Assembly: GCA_016213865.1 (NCBI GenBank)
Contig: JACQZL010000272.1
Coordinates: forward strand, 1 to 13,092
Source: Candidatus Rifleibacteriota bacterium
Lineage (GTDB): Bacteria; UBP17; UBA6191; JACPRK01
Length of the DNA: 13,092 nucleotides
Reading direction: 5' to 3'
The notes under the pieces: model-generated
What the model saw: the letters and a program-made list of their open reading frames with translations, nothing else
The model's database searches: none
Told to the model about the DNA's origin: nothing
Program-made: the position numbers and the translations under genes
Shown: positions 1 through 7,326 of the stretch, piece after piece
How the letters are laid out: each line of letters begins with the position of its first letter
Position numbering within the stretch: the first letter of the stretch is position 1

Positions 1-124
1 CGTCGGCGGGCGCCAGCGTGGCCGAGACCCGAGCCGGCACGACGGCCAGCAGGGCCAGGAGTAAGTACCATCCGAGGCGGCCAGTCCGGTTCAGGCGTCC
101 ATCCCACGCTGGCTTGCTCGACAT
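1..124 (-). CDS. Exported protein, N-terminal fragment (runs off left edge)
   Basis: The minus strand reads an ATG at 124-122 followed by 41 open codons to the window edge. The translated start MSSKPAWDGRLNRTG is followed by RLGWYLLLALLAVV and then PARVSATLAPAD. This is a classic Sec signal peptide: a basic n-region, a hydrophobic core at about residues 18-30, and a likely cleavage after the Ala of VSA near residue 35. A strong ribosome binding site, GGGAGG, lies 7 nt upstream of the ATG (minus strand, about 131-136). The mature domain lies outside the window, so no function can be given. The protein probably acts in the periplasm or envelope. A perfect 9-bp hairpin sits 89 bp upstream of the start codon. 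I am confident the start is real because the signal peptide and ribosome binding site agree. The identity is unknown. Confidence 0.72.
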   Translation of the reverse strand, partial: MSSKPAWDGRLNRTGRLGWYLLLALLAVVPARVSATLAPAD

Positions 125-212
125 CCCGCGACCTCCCGGTGCTGTCTCCGAATCAACCGGTTCAGGGCTGGCAGACTTGGTCAGCCGTATTGGACTGCTT
201 CGCGCACACCAC

Positions 213-239
213 CCTCGACGCCTGCCGTCTGCGTCGAGG
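213..239. repeat. Perfect 9-bp-stem hairpin upstream of the exported-protein gene
   Basis: CCTCGACGC (213-221) and GCGTCGAGG (231-239) are exact inverted complements around a 9-nt loop. No T-run follows on either side, so it is a poor intrinsic terminator. If the leftward gene is transcribed from beyond 239, the hairpin lies in its 5' untranslated region and could be a structural or regulatory element. The stem is seen directly. The role is inference. Confidence 0.45.
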
Positions 240-282
240 CTCCGAGTGCCGTACGCCTTGATCAACGCTAGCAGAAGTCGAT

Positions 283-340
283 TCTCGGTCGAAATGAGAA
301 AAAGTCTCAGTACAACCCAAGACTTTGTTCCGGGATGCAG
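283..340 (+). repeat. Dispersed repeat B, copy 1 (Fur-box-like palindrome)
   Basis: The 29-bp core 283-311 matches 10688-10716 at 25 of 29 positions in the same orientation. A second shared block, CCGGGATGC followed by AGG-type sequence, lies downstream in both copies (330-340 here, 10740-10752 there). The core contains TGAGA-N5-TCTCA (295-309), the half-sites and spacing of Fur-type operators such as TGAGAATGATTCTCA. It lies about 170 nt upstream of the leftward exported-protein gene, so an operator role is possible. The second copy lies in a convergent region, which argues for a repeat family instead. Confidence 0.5.
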
Positions 341-463
341 GCGAGGTCCCCTTCATCCTCGCGCCGCACCGTCGCCGACCTGACCGCGGGGGCCGTCAGG
401 GGCTGAGCCCCGGAGAGCAGGTCCGTCCCGTCTGAACGGCAGGATGCGTGTTTTGCCGGTTGT

Positions 464-479
464 GGTCACATAAGTGACC
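464..479. promoter_or_regulatory. 16-bp palindrome, possible operator
   Basis: GGTCAC-ATAA-GTGACC is a perfect inverted repeat with two 6-bp arms one helical half-turn apart, in the divergent spacer. The spacing suits a dimeric helix-turn-helix repressor or activator. No promoter hexamers are clear beside it. The palindrome is certain but the function is not. Confidence 0.3.
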
Positions 480-840
480 TTTCGGCACGCAGGCGAACCG
501 GCAATCCTGCGGGCCTGTTGAACACGCTCCCGGGGTTCTAGGGTGGATCTCGGAAGGTCGCCGTGATAGTCAGGGTGCCGATTCCTTCCCTCTCTGTGCC
601 TGGGCCTCTGGGTTTCAGCGGCAAGCCGAAGTCGTCCCCCCCTACGGAACATGCGCCCCCCCCCGAAGCCGGCACGCTTGACACCACGTTGAGGATGGGG
701 CGCTCTCTCTTTCGGCGTCTCGAACGTAAGCGTTAGGTCCGACCGCGCAGTCGACCGCGTGGCGAGGATCGCTCTTCCCCCTGGCCCGAAAGGTGGAGCA
801 GGTGCCCAGATCCGACCTCGGAAATCAGCCGCCACCGCCA

Positions 841-1491
841 ATGACGACCCTGGTCGTGGGGGTTTCGCTTCGCTTCCGCAGGGAAGGCCTCTGCCGGTTG
901 CTGCAACACCGCAACCTGCGCATCCTCGCGACCACGTGCTCGCCGCAGGAGCTCGTGCAGGCGGTCAGAGACACGCGGCCCTGCGTGGCGCTGGCCGACG
1001 GATCGAAGGCTCCCGGTCCTTGGCTGGCGGCCGTCTGCGAGGTCCTGCGTCCGTCGCTCGGGACAGTGGTCTTCGCGATGATCGAGCCCTACCGGATTGC
1101 CCTGCTTCCGAGGCTGCTGCGAGCGGGAGCCAGGGGCTTCCTGACCTCGCATGCCGAGCGTTGTTGCCTGCTGGCCGGACTGCGTCACCTGATGGCGGGC
1201 GACTACTATTTCTCTCAGTGCATCGTCCGACAACTCGTGCCGATGCTGCTCGTGGCCGATGCGAAACTCGAGAGCTCGGGGCCGGAGGCGCGGCTCTCCG
1301 CACGCGAGAAGCAAGTGCTGGACCTGCTCGAGAAAGGTCACCACGTCAAGTCGATCGCCCAGGTCATGGGACTCCATCCCAAGACGGTGTACGCGCATCA
1401 GGCCAACATCCTACGCAAGCTGGAGGTGCCCGACGTCCGGGGGTTGCTGGCCAGGAGCATGGGCGATTCGGAGCTGAAACCGTCCTCTTGA
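841..1491 (+). CDS. LuxR/NarL-type transcriptional regulator with degenerate receiver domain
   Basis: This encodes a DNA-binding regulator of 216 residues. The C-terminus (about 150-206) is a LuxR helix-turn-helix: RLSAREKQVLDLL, then KSIAQVMGLHPKTVYAHQANI and KLEV, matching the family pattern LTxREREVL...IA..L..S..TV..H...I..KL. The N-terminus (1-125) has the length and alternation of a receiver, with GARGFL at 96-101 before the last strand. Key phosphorylation residues are missing: the acidic pair after strand 1 is replaced by G7-V8-S9, the strand-5 Lys by S103, and the strand-4 Thr/Ser by A79/M80. Only D53 stays near the phosphoacceptor position. It therefore probably works without phosphorylation. 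I chose ATG 841 because strand 1 (TTLVVGV) begins there. An in-frame GTG at 793 would add 16 residues, and neither start has a good ribosome binding site. The phosphorylase gene begins 257 bp downstream on the same strand and may be its target, though no direct evidence shows this. Confidence 0.85.
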   Translation: MTTLVVGVSLRFRREGLCRLLQHRNLRILATTCSPQELVQAVRDTRPCVALADGSKAPGPWLAAVCEVLRPSLGTVVFAMIEPYRIALLPRLLRAGARGFLTSHAERCCLLAGLRHLMAGDYYFSQCIVRQLVPMLLVADAKLESSGPEARLSAREKQVLDLLEKGHHVKSIAQVMGLHPKTVYAHQANILRKLEVPDVRGLLARSMGDSELKPSS

Positions 1492-1635
1492 CCGACGGGG
1501 TGCCATGGCCTGACCCGGGAGCCGTTCCGAAGGAAGCCCACCGGCCTCGAGCTCAGTTGCCGCGAGCGGTCCGCGAGGGCGGTCTCGAGTTCCATTTCTC
1601 GTTTCTCGGCACCGCTCCTGTCCCGAGAAGTACCA

Positions 1636-1664
1636 TGGTCTTTTACGACCCATGGTCGTATGAT
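1636..1664 (+). promoter_or_regulatory. Possible promoter and operator of the phosphorylase gene
   Basis: TATGAT at 1659-1664 is a good -10 box 84 bp before the phosphorylase start, but the hexamer 17 nt upstream (TGGTCT, 1636-1641) is a weak -35. The spacer holds TGGTC-N6-GACC (1636-1650) followed by a second GGTC (1655-1658). A near-identical TGGTC-N6-GACCA lies just downstream of the ClC gene's -10 box. The weak -35 would fit activator dependence, for example on the LuxR-type protein encoded just upstream. That link is inference. Confidence 0.35.
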
Positions 1665-1736
1665 CCGGCACATGGACCGCACCGCCAGCTCACCGACCGC
1701 CGGGATTCCGGTTGGGCCGGCCGGACGTGACGCAGC

Positions 1737-1750
1737 AAGGAGGGACCGTG
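1737..1750 (+). promoter_or_regulatory. Shine-Dalgarno site fixing the GTG start of the phosphorylase
   Basis: AAGGAGGG (1737-1744) is a near-perfect ribosome binding site 3 nt before GTG 1748, about 5 nt from the GGAGG core. An in-frame ATG 36 nt further up (1712) has no such site. This decides the start. Confidence 0.75.
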
Positions 1751-4700
1751 AACGGTGGAAGTGGGCGCTATCGATTGGATGAAAAGGGCCGGTTCGAGGT
1801 CGACAACTACAACTGGGCCAAGCCGTTCTCCAGTTACCTGCCGGGTATCGCCGGGCTCTGGGGAATCCCGATGTGGGTCTTCTACGTCAACCGCGGGCAG
1901 GCCGTTTCGAGCGCCGGCGTCCGGGACAAGGACCATCAGCTCATCGAGTTCCAGTCGTTCACGAATGCCTGCCAGGCAGTGAGCACCCAGGGTTTTCGGA
2001 CCTTCCTGCGGACCGCCGACGGGCGGGTGTACGAGCCGTTCCGGCGCACCACGGAACGGGGCGTGCGCCAGAGCCTGGTCGTGACGGCCGGGGAGGTGGG
2101 CCTTCGCGAGCAGCACGCGCGACTGGGACTGGCCCTCGAGGTGGATTACTTCACCTTGCCCCATTCCATCCTGCCGGGCCTGGTGCGACTGGTGACCCTC
2201 CGGAACCTGACCGCCCACTCCCGGCGTCACGAGCTCGTCGACGGGTTGCCGCGACTCTTGCCCTTCGGGATGGACCAGCGTCTCATCAAGTCCGTGGCGC
2301 GTCACTTCGAGTCGATGATGGGCGTCTTCGAGCACGGCGGCGTGCCTCTCTACCGTCTCAAACAGACGCCGGCCGACACGGAGCGCATCTCACGACTCGA
2401 AGGGGGCAACTTCTACGCCGCCTTCGACGAGACGGGCAGCCTGCTGCGAAGGGCGGTCATCCACGACGCGGACGCGGTCTTCGGGAGCACCCTGGACCGG
2501 GACCAACCCTGGGTCTTCGCCGCCGGCGGCGTGGAGGCCGTCAGGCGCTGCCGGCAGGTCGCCGAGAACCGCACGCCCTGCGCCCTGCTGGCGCACCGCG
2601 TCACGCTGCGCCGCGGGGAGACGGCCCGGTTTGCCGCGATCGTGGGGACCGCCACGTCCGAGCAGCAGCTCACCGACTTCCTGCGAACGGCCTCGCGGCC
2701 GGGGTTCCTCGCCGCCAAGCGGGCCGAGAACCAGCACCTCGTCGACGACCTTCGCGCGCTCTCCTTCACGGCGGGTGGACAGCCTGCCTTCGACGCCTAC
2801 GCCGGCCAGAACTTCCTCGACAACGTGATCCGGGGCGGGCTCCCTCTGTCCTTCGACACCGCGCGCGGCCCCAGTGCCTTCTACGTCTATTCCAGGCAGA
2901 ACGGCGACCCCGAGCGCGACTACCACTACTTCGTGCTCGAGTCGACGTACCTCTCGCAGGGCACGGGGCATTACCGCAGCGTGCTCCAGAACCGCCGCTG
3001 CGATTCGTGGTTCTTCCCCGAGATCGGTGACGCCAACCTCGTCACCTTCCTCAACCTGCTCCAGACCGACGGCTACAACCCGCTCGAGGTCAACGGCCTG
3101 ACGTACGCGGCCGTGGACTTGCCCGGCGTGCGCCGCTGGCTGGCACGCGTGACGGACCGTGACGCCGCGCGCGACGACCTGCTCGAACTGGTGCGGCGTC
3201 CCTTCACCCCGGGCCAGCTCGTGGCCAAGCTCGACAATCTGCCGGCCGAGCGGGACCGTCTCTCGGTCCTCAAAGAGTTCCTGAGCTTCTGCCAGGAGAA
3301 CGACCCGGGGGGCCTCCACGAGGGTTACTGGATCGATCACTGGCATTACAACCTGGACCTGCTCGACACGTTCCTGGCGATCTTCCCCGATCGGCTGCGA
3401 GCGCTGCTGGCGGAGCGCACCGACTACACGTTCTACGACAACCCCGACGTCGTGCTCCCGCGGGCGGAGAAGTTCCAGCTCGTCCGCGGCGTCGTCCGCC
3501 AGTACGGGGCGGTCTTCCGGGACCCCGAGAAGCAGAAGCTCCTGGCTGGCCGCGAGTCCGACCCGGCGAGAGTGAGGACCCTGCACGGCAAGGGCCGGAT
3601 CTACCGCACCAACCTCCTCGTCAAGCTGCTGGTCCTCGCCGCGAATCGCCTGGCAGTGCTCGACCCCACGGGAGTCGGCCTCGAGATGGAGGCCGACAAG
3701 CCGGGTTGGGCCGACGCGATGAACGGCTTGCCCGGCCTCAACGGCTCGTCGCTCTGCGAGACCCTGGAGTTGCTGAGGCTCTGTCGGTTCCTCGAAGAGA
3801 GCTTGCGCCGCCCCGACTTTTCCCCCGACCTGGAGGTCCCCGTCTTCGAGGAGCTCGCCGTCTTCCTTCGAGGGCTGCACGAGGCTCTCGGGCGGCGTCT
3901 TAGGTCCGGGCGCGCGAACGCGCCTCTCGCTTTCTGGGAGGAGAGCCACACCCTGCTCGAAAAGTATCGGGCCGATACCCGGCTGGGTCTTTCGGGACGG
4001 GAAGAGCCGATGCAGGTCCGGGCTCTCCTCTCCTTCCTGCAGGATTCGGTCCGCTTGCTCGACGGCATCTTCCACGGCCGGTCGCGCCGCCGGGTCCTCG
4101 ACGCTCGAGGGATTCCCCATACCTACTTCATCAACGAGGTCGTGAAGTGGCAACCCCTCACCGAGGTCCGCGACGGCAAGCGCGTGCCCAGGCTGAGCCG
4201 GCTGGGAAACCCCCTGGTGCGGCCGGTGGCCTTCCGGCAGCGTCCCGTCACGTCGTTCCTCGAGGGGCCCGTACACTACCTCAAGGTCCGGCGAGACGAG
4301 GCCGCTGAGGTCTACGACCGGGTCCGCGCAAGCGGCCTCTTCGACAAGAAGCTGCGCATGTATCGCTGCTGCGAGCCTCTGGATGCCGAGCCCTTCGAGA
4401 TCGGTCGGATCACGGCCTACCCGCGTGGCTGGATCGAGAACGAGGCGGTGTACCTGCACATGGAGTACAAGTACCTGCTCGAGGTGCTGCGCAGCGGGCT
4501 GTACGACCCGTTCTTCCGCGACCTCAAGACGATGCTCGTCTGCTTCCTGGACCCGGCCGTCTACGGGCGCAGCATCCTGGAGGGCGCGTCGTTCATCGCG
4601 AGCAGCGCCAACGCCGATCCCAAGCTGCACGGGCAGGCCTTTCAACCCAGACAGAGCGGCATCACCTGCGAGATGGTCCACATCTGGACCGTGATGGTCG

Positions 4701-5095
4701 CCGGCCAGCGGCCCTTCTTCCTCGACGGCGGGGGCCGGCTCGCGCTCGGGCTGCGTCCCGTGTTGAAGGGCTCGTTCTTCACCCGGGCCCGCGGCACCCA
4801 CGACGGGGTCGAGCTTCCGGCGGGCGCCTTCGCCTTCCGGTTCCTCGGCAAGGTCCTCGTCGTCTATCACAACTCGCGCCGGCGTGACACGTTCGGGCCG
4901 CAAGGAGTGCAGCCGGTCCGCCATCGGCTGACGTATGTCGACGGCCGTACGGTCGAGGTGCCGGGAGAAGCCCTGGAACAGGACGCTGCCCTGGATGTAC
5001 GCGAGGGACGCGTGGCCCGCATCGATGTGACCCTGGAACGGCCTCCGCGGGACGCCCGCCCGGCTCGTGCAGCAGACGGCTGCACCAGAAGGTAG
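1748..5095 (+). CDS. GH94/GH149/GH161-like (clan GH-Q) disaccharide/oligoglucan phosphorylase
   Basis: This is a soluble enzyme of 1115 residues, in the range of large 'cellobiose phosphorylase' proteins (COG3459-like). Such enzymes split beta-glucosidic bonds with phosphate, releasing a sugar 1-phosphate with inversion. The N-terminal beta-sandwich region has PFSSYLPGIAGLWGIP at 26-41 and NRGQ at 48-51. The (alpha/alpha)6-barrel region carries EGYWIDHWHYNLDLLD, where D530 is my candidate general acid by analogy with GH94. The phosphate/substrate side shows IENEAVYLHMEYKYL from about 896, SILEGASFIASS at 942-953 and KLHG at 959-962. I see no signal peptide or membrane segment, so it is cytoplasmic. 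It looks complete. From memory the N-terminal block resembles beta-1,3-glucan phosphorylases (GH161) more than cellobiose phosphorylases proper, but family and substrate cannot be settled by eye. The gene follows a LuxR-type regulator and ends 152 bp from the convergent ClC gene. Confidence 0.85.
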   Translation: MNGGSGRYRLDEKGRFEVDNYNWAKPFSSYLPGIAGLWGIPMWVFYVNRGQAVSSAGVRDKDHQLIEFQSFTNACQAVSTQGFRTFLRTADGRVYEPFRRTTERGVRQSLVVTAGEVGLREQHARLGLALEVDYFTLPHSILPGLVRLVTLRNLTAHSRRHELVDGLPRLLPFGMDQRLIKSVARHFESMMGVFEHGGVPLYRLKQTPADTERISRLEGGNFYAAFDETGSLLRRAVIHDADAVFGSTLDRDQPWVFAAGGVEAVRRCRQVAENRTPCALLAHRVTLRRGETARFAAIVGTATSEQQLTDFLRTASRPGFLAAKRAENQHLVDDLRALSFTAGGQPAFDAYAGQNFLDNVIRGGLPLSFDTARGPSAFYVYSRQNGDPERDYHYFVLESTYLSQGTGHYRSVLQNRRCDSWFFPEIGDANLVTFLNLLQTDGYNPLEVNGLTYAAVDLPGVRRWLARVTDRDAARDDLLELVRRPFTPGQLVAKLDNLPAERDRLSVLKEFLSFCQENDPGGLHEGYWIDHWHYNLDLLDTFLAIFPDRLRALLAERTDYTFYDNPDVVLPRAEKFQLVRGVVRQYGAVFRDPEKQKLLAGRESDPARVRTLHGKGRIYRTNLLVKLLVLAANRLAVLDPTGVGLEMEADKPGWADAMNGLPGLNGSSLCETLELLRLCRFLEESLRRPDFSPDLEVPVFEELAVFLRGLHEALGRRLRSGRANAPLAFWEESHTLLEKYRADTRLGLSGREEPMQVRALLSFLQDSVRLLDGIFHGRSRRRVLDARGIPHTYFINEVVKWQPLTEVRDGKRVPRLSRLGNPLVRPVAFRQRPVTSFLEGPVHYLKVRRDEAAEVYDRVRASGLFDKKLRMYRCCEPLDAEPFEIGRITAYPRGWIENEAVYLHMEYKYLLEVLRSGLYDPFFRDLKTMLVCFLDPAVYGRSILEGASFIASSANADPKLHGQAFQPRQSGITCEMVHIWTVMVAGQRPFFLDGGGRLALGLRPVLKGSFFTRARGTHDGVELPAGAFAFRFLGKVLVVYHNSRRRDTFGPQGVQPVRHRLTYVDGRTVEVPGEALEQDAALDVREGRVARIDVTLERPPRDARPARAADGCTRR

Positions 5096-5113
5096 AAGTC
5101 GCCCCCCTTCCCG

Positions 5114-5131
5114 CCAGCCGGAGGCCGGTGG
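5114..5131. terminator. Weak hairpin between two convergent genes
   Basis: CCA-CCGG, a 3-nt AGG loop, and CCGG-TGG form a stem with one bulged G, 18 bp after the phosphorylase stop and before the convergent ClC stop. There is no T-tract. Position favours a termination or transcript-end role for either gene. The sequence evidence is modest. Confidence 0.3.
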
Positions 5132-5247
5132 GCCCGGCAGTCCATCCCATCACCCCACTCCAACGCGTCCCCTCCGGGGGAGGACTTGATGGGAGAGCGA
5201 GGTCACCCGAAACGCGCGCAGCCTGCGAAGACCCGTCGATGTGCGGG

Positions 5248-7035
5248 TCAGAAACTGGCGGCCGCCGGGCCCGGGTCGTGCGCGAGTCGGCGTTCCTGTT
5301 CGCGCTGGTGGACGCGCAGCAGGTCCCCACGGGTCAGCACTCCCAGCAACCCGGTGCCGTCGAGCGTCGCGGTCACGACGAGGAGCTCGACATCCCGATT
5401 TGCCAGGAGGGCCGCCGCCTGCTCGAGAGGGACGTCCGCGGGGATCAGGTGCGCAGCGGTCAGCATGAAGTCCCTGACCGGCAAGGACTGTAGCTCGGCC
5501 ACGTCGTCGAGCGGGAGCCTCCGCAGCCAATCGAAGCTCAGAACCCCGGCGACCTTCCCGCTCCGCGAGAGGACCGGGAAGAACCGATGGTGACTCTCCG
5601 TGAGCCTCGCGCGAGCCTCTGCCAGCGGGGTCACCTCCGGCACGGTCTCGACCTCGCGGGTCATGACGCTCTCGACCGCAAGACCCTCGAAGGGCCTGAA
5701 CGGGAACTCGTCCCAGTGGGCGGGCGACTCGTGCCGGTACTCGAACTGCTTGCGGTACAGGCGGGCCCGGCCGCACAGGAGGAAGGTGAGGACGCAAACC
5801 CACATGGAGGGCGCGAGCAGCCTGTAATTGCCGGTCATCTCGCTGACCATGATGATGGTCGAGATGGGGGCCCGGGCGATGCCCGCGAAGAAGCCGGCCA
5901 TGCCCACGATGACGAAGGCCGCCGGGTTCGTGACGAGCGACGGCCAGACGTCGAGGAAGAACATCCCCACGGCCCCGCCCAGGCAGCCGCCCACGACCAT
6001 CGAGGGGCCGAAGAGCCCTCCCGAGCCGCCCGAACCGATGCTGAAGGCCGTGGTGGCGACCCTGGCGAGGGCCAGCAGCAGCAGCGTGGCAGCCGACCGG
6101 TGTCCGAGCAGGGCCTCCTGCACCTCGCCGTAACCCGTGAACGCCGCGCCAGGCAGGAAGAAGGCCACGCACCCCGTCAGTAGGCCTCCGAAAGCCACCT
6201 TTGCCCACGCGGGGCCGGGCAGGCGGCGGAAGAGCCGATGGGTCCCGTAGAACCCGTGCACAAAGAGGTACCCCGCAAGAGTCAAGGCGAGTGCCAGCAC
6301 GGTGTACGGCACCAGCTCGAGGGCGTTCTGGAACCCCACGTCGGGTACGCGGAACAGCGGTTCCCACCCCATGGCCGAGGAGTAGAGGGTGTACGCGATG
6401 ATCGACGCGATCAGCGAGGAGACGATCACCTCGGGCTCGAGTTGCGCCGAGCTGTAGAGGATCTCGGCAGCGAAGAGGGCCCCGGCCAGCGGCGCCCGGA
6501 AGATGGCCCCGACGCCGGCCCCCATCCCGGCAGCCATCAACGTGCGACGCTCGTGGTCCGTGAGCGCGACGAGCCGCCCGAGCCAGGATGCGGCCCCCGC
6601 CGAGATCTGGGCGATGGGCCCCTCTCGGCCCCCGGAGCCTCCGGTCCCGATCGTGATGGCAGCGCTCACTGCCTTGACCAGCGGCACCCGGTCCCGGAGA
6701 CGGCCCGCCTTGCAGTGGTAGGCCTCGATGGCCGAGTCGGTCCCGTGGCCCGCGGCCTCCGGTGCCAGCTTCTGCACGAGAAAGCCGCTCACCACGCCGC
6801 CGAGCGCGGGAACGACGAGGAAGAGCCACGGGGTCAACGGTCGGGTCTCGACTTGAAAGACCTGGGCCTCTCCGAGGGCCTCCGGCGCCGAGTATCCGAT
6901 CACCGCTTTCTGGCAGACGACGATCCCGAGGTGCAACAGGAGATAGAAACCGATGGCCCCCAGGCCGGCACAGACTCCGATGAGAGATGCCAGCAGGACT
7001 TGCCGGGTGGTTTGACCGATCGCCGAAAGGGTCAC
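5248..7035 (-). CDS. ClC-family chloride channel/antiporter with C-terminal CBS pair
   Basis: This is an inner-membrane anion transport protein of 595 residues. The ClC core spans about 10-430. Selectivity-filter motifs are present: GHGTD at 96-100 (usual GSGIP), GGREGP with gating glutamate E138, GGLFGP at 339-344, and filter tyrosine Y404 in EMTGNYRLL. Two CBS domains follow, about 452-505 (VESVMTREVETV...) and 518-578 (VRDFM...VLTRGDLLRV), which in this family bind nucleotides and modulate gating. The position of the internal proton glutamate of E. coli ClC (E203) appears to be I192 (FAAEIL), as in channel-type members with Val there. The start is a GTG with GGAGG 7 nt upstream (7043-7047). 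A consensus-like promoter lies 92-120 bp upstream of the start codon. The gene is monocistronic, convergent with the phosphorylase and divergent from the DUF3592-like gene. Channel versus antiporter is unresolved. Confidence 0.95.
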   Translation of the reverse strand: MTLSAIGQTTRQVLLASLIGVCAGLGAIGFYLLLHLGIVVCQKAVIGYSAPEALGEAQVFQVETRPLTPWLFLVVPALGGVVSGFLVQKLAPEAAGHGTDSAIEAYHCKAGRLRDRVPLVKAVSAAITIGTGGSGGREGPIAQISAGAASWLGRLVALTDHERRTLMAAGMGAGVGAIFRAPLAGALFAAEILYSSAQLEPEVIVSSLIASIIAYTLYSSAMGWEPLFRVPDVGFQNALELVPYTVLALALTLAGYLFVHGFYGTHRLFRRLPGPAWAKVAFGGLLTGCVAFFLPGAAFTGYGEVQEALLGHRSAATLLLLALARVATTAFSIGSGGSGGLFGPSMVVGGCLGGAVGMFFLDVWPSLVTNPAAFVIVGMAGFFAGIARAPISTIIMVSEMTGNYRLLAPSMWVCVLTFLLCGRARLYRKQFEYRHESPAHWDEFPFRPFEGLAVESVMTREVETVPEVTPLAEARARLTESHHRFFPVLSRSGKVAGVLSFDWLRRLPLDDVAELQSLPVRDFMLTAAHLIPADVPLEQAAALLANRDVELLVVTATLDGTGLLGVLTRGDLLRVHQREQERRLAHDPGPAAASF

Positions 7036-7102
7036 CTTGCAGCCTCCGCGCCCGCGATTCCCGGCCGCAGGAAGGGCAGGGAGGAGCTCGTAGAAAAACC
7101 GT

Positions 7103-7118
7103 TGGTCTCTTACGACCA
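7103..7118. promoter_or_regulatory. Inverted repeat TGGTC-N6-GACCA in the ClC leader
   Basis: Perfect 5-bp arms lie about 9 nt downstream of the ClC -10 box on the minus strand, near or just after the predicted transcription start. It could be an operator or a 5' hairpin. The same word with one mismatch occurs at 1636-1650, in the phosphorylase promoter region. Confidence 0.35.
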
Positions 7119-7126
7119 GGGGTCAC

Positions 7127-7155
7127 ATCATACGGTGCCCCGGCCGTCTCGTCAA
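7127..7155 (-). promoter_or_regulatory. Sigma70-type promoter of the ClC gene
   Basis: On the minus strand TTGACG (7155-7150), a 17-nt spacer and TATGAT (7132-7127) give five of six matches to each consensus hexamer at ideal spacing. Transcription would start near 7120, leaving a leader of about 85 nt before the GTG at 7035. This is the best promoter match in the window. Confidence 0.65.
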
Positions 7156-7326
7156 CCTCGCGAGCCCGGGGGAGTGTACGTCTCCGTAGGTGGCCCCCCC
7201 CCTTGCGGGAGATACACAGAGACGCAGAGACACAGAGATGGAAGGCCCAGAGGGATCTTGCTCTGCCTCGCTCGCAGGCGCTGCGACTCCTCGAGTCTCC
7301 CTCGTCTTGTCATCCGATGGACATCG

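Larger units (their letters stand above)
125..840. other. 716-bp divergent spacer with inverted repeats
   Basis: No convincing gene is seen here. Open frames exist on both strands but have Arg/Pro/Gly-rich translations typical of chance frames in GC-rich DNA. The spacer separates the leftward exported-protein gene from the rightward LuxR-type regulator, so it should hold both promoters. It contains a 9-bp-stem hairpin (213-239), one copy of a dispersed repeat with a TGAGA-N5-TCTCA palindrome (283-340), a short GGGGC-TGA-GCCCC hairpin (399-411), and a 16-bp palindrome (464-479). A TTGACA hexamer occurs at 678-683, but no matching -10 box lies 16-18 nt downstream. Confidence 0.6.

Noticed and set aside
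671..690. GGCACG followed by TTGACA as a sigma54 or sigma70 promoter
   Set aside because: Spacing and second half do not fit TTGGCACG-N4-TTGC, and no -10 box lies 16-18 nt after TTGACA.
353..841. 162-codon minus-strand frame in the left spacer
   Set aside because: Basic, low-complexity translation, no ribosome binding site, no family resemblance.
2390..4924. 844-codon open frame on the minus strand opposite the phosphorylase
   Set aside because: It is antisense to a gene with clear family motifs. Its translation is rich in Glu/Arg/Val repeats without domains, as expected from a GC-biased complement.
5150..7126. 658-codon minus-strand frame overlapping the ClC gene
   Set aside because: Shifted frame of the ClC gene; its Arg/Gly/Pro-rich translation has no family match, whereas the other frame carries every ClC and CBS motif.
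7213..7236. ACACAGAG-type tandem words as a CRISPR or microsatellite
   Set aside because: Only about three imperfect units, no spacers and no cas genes; similar words occur inside repeat A, so it is more likely related repeat debris.
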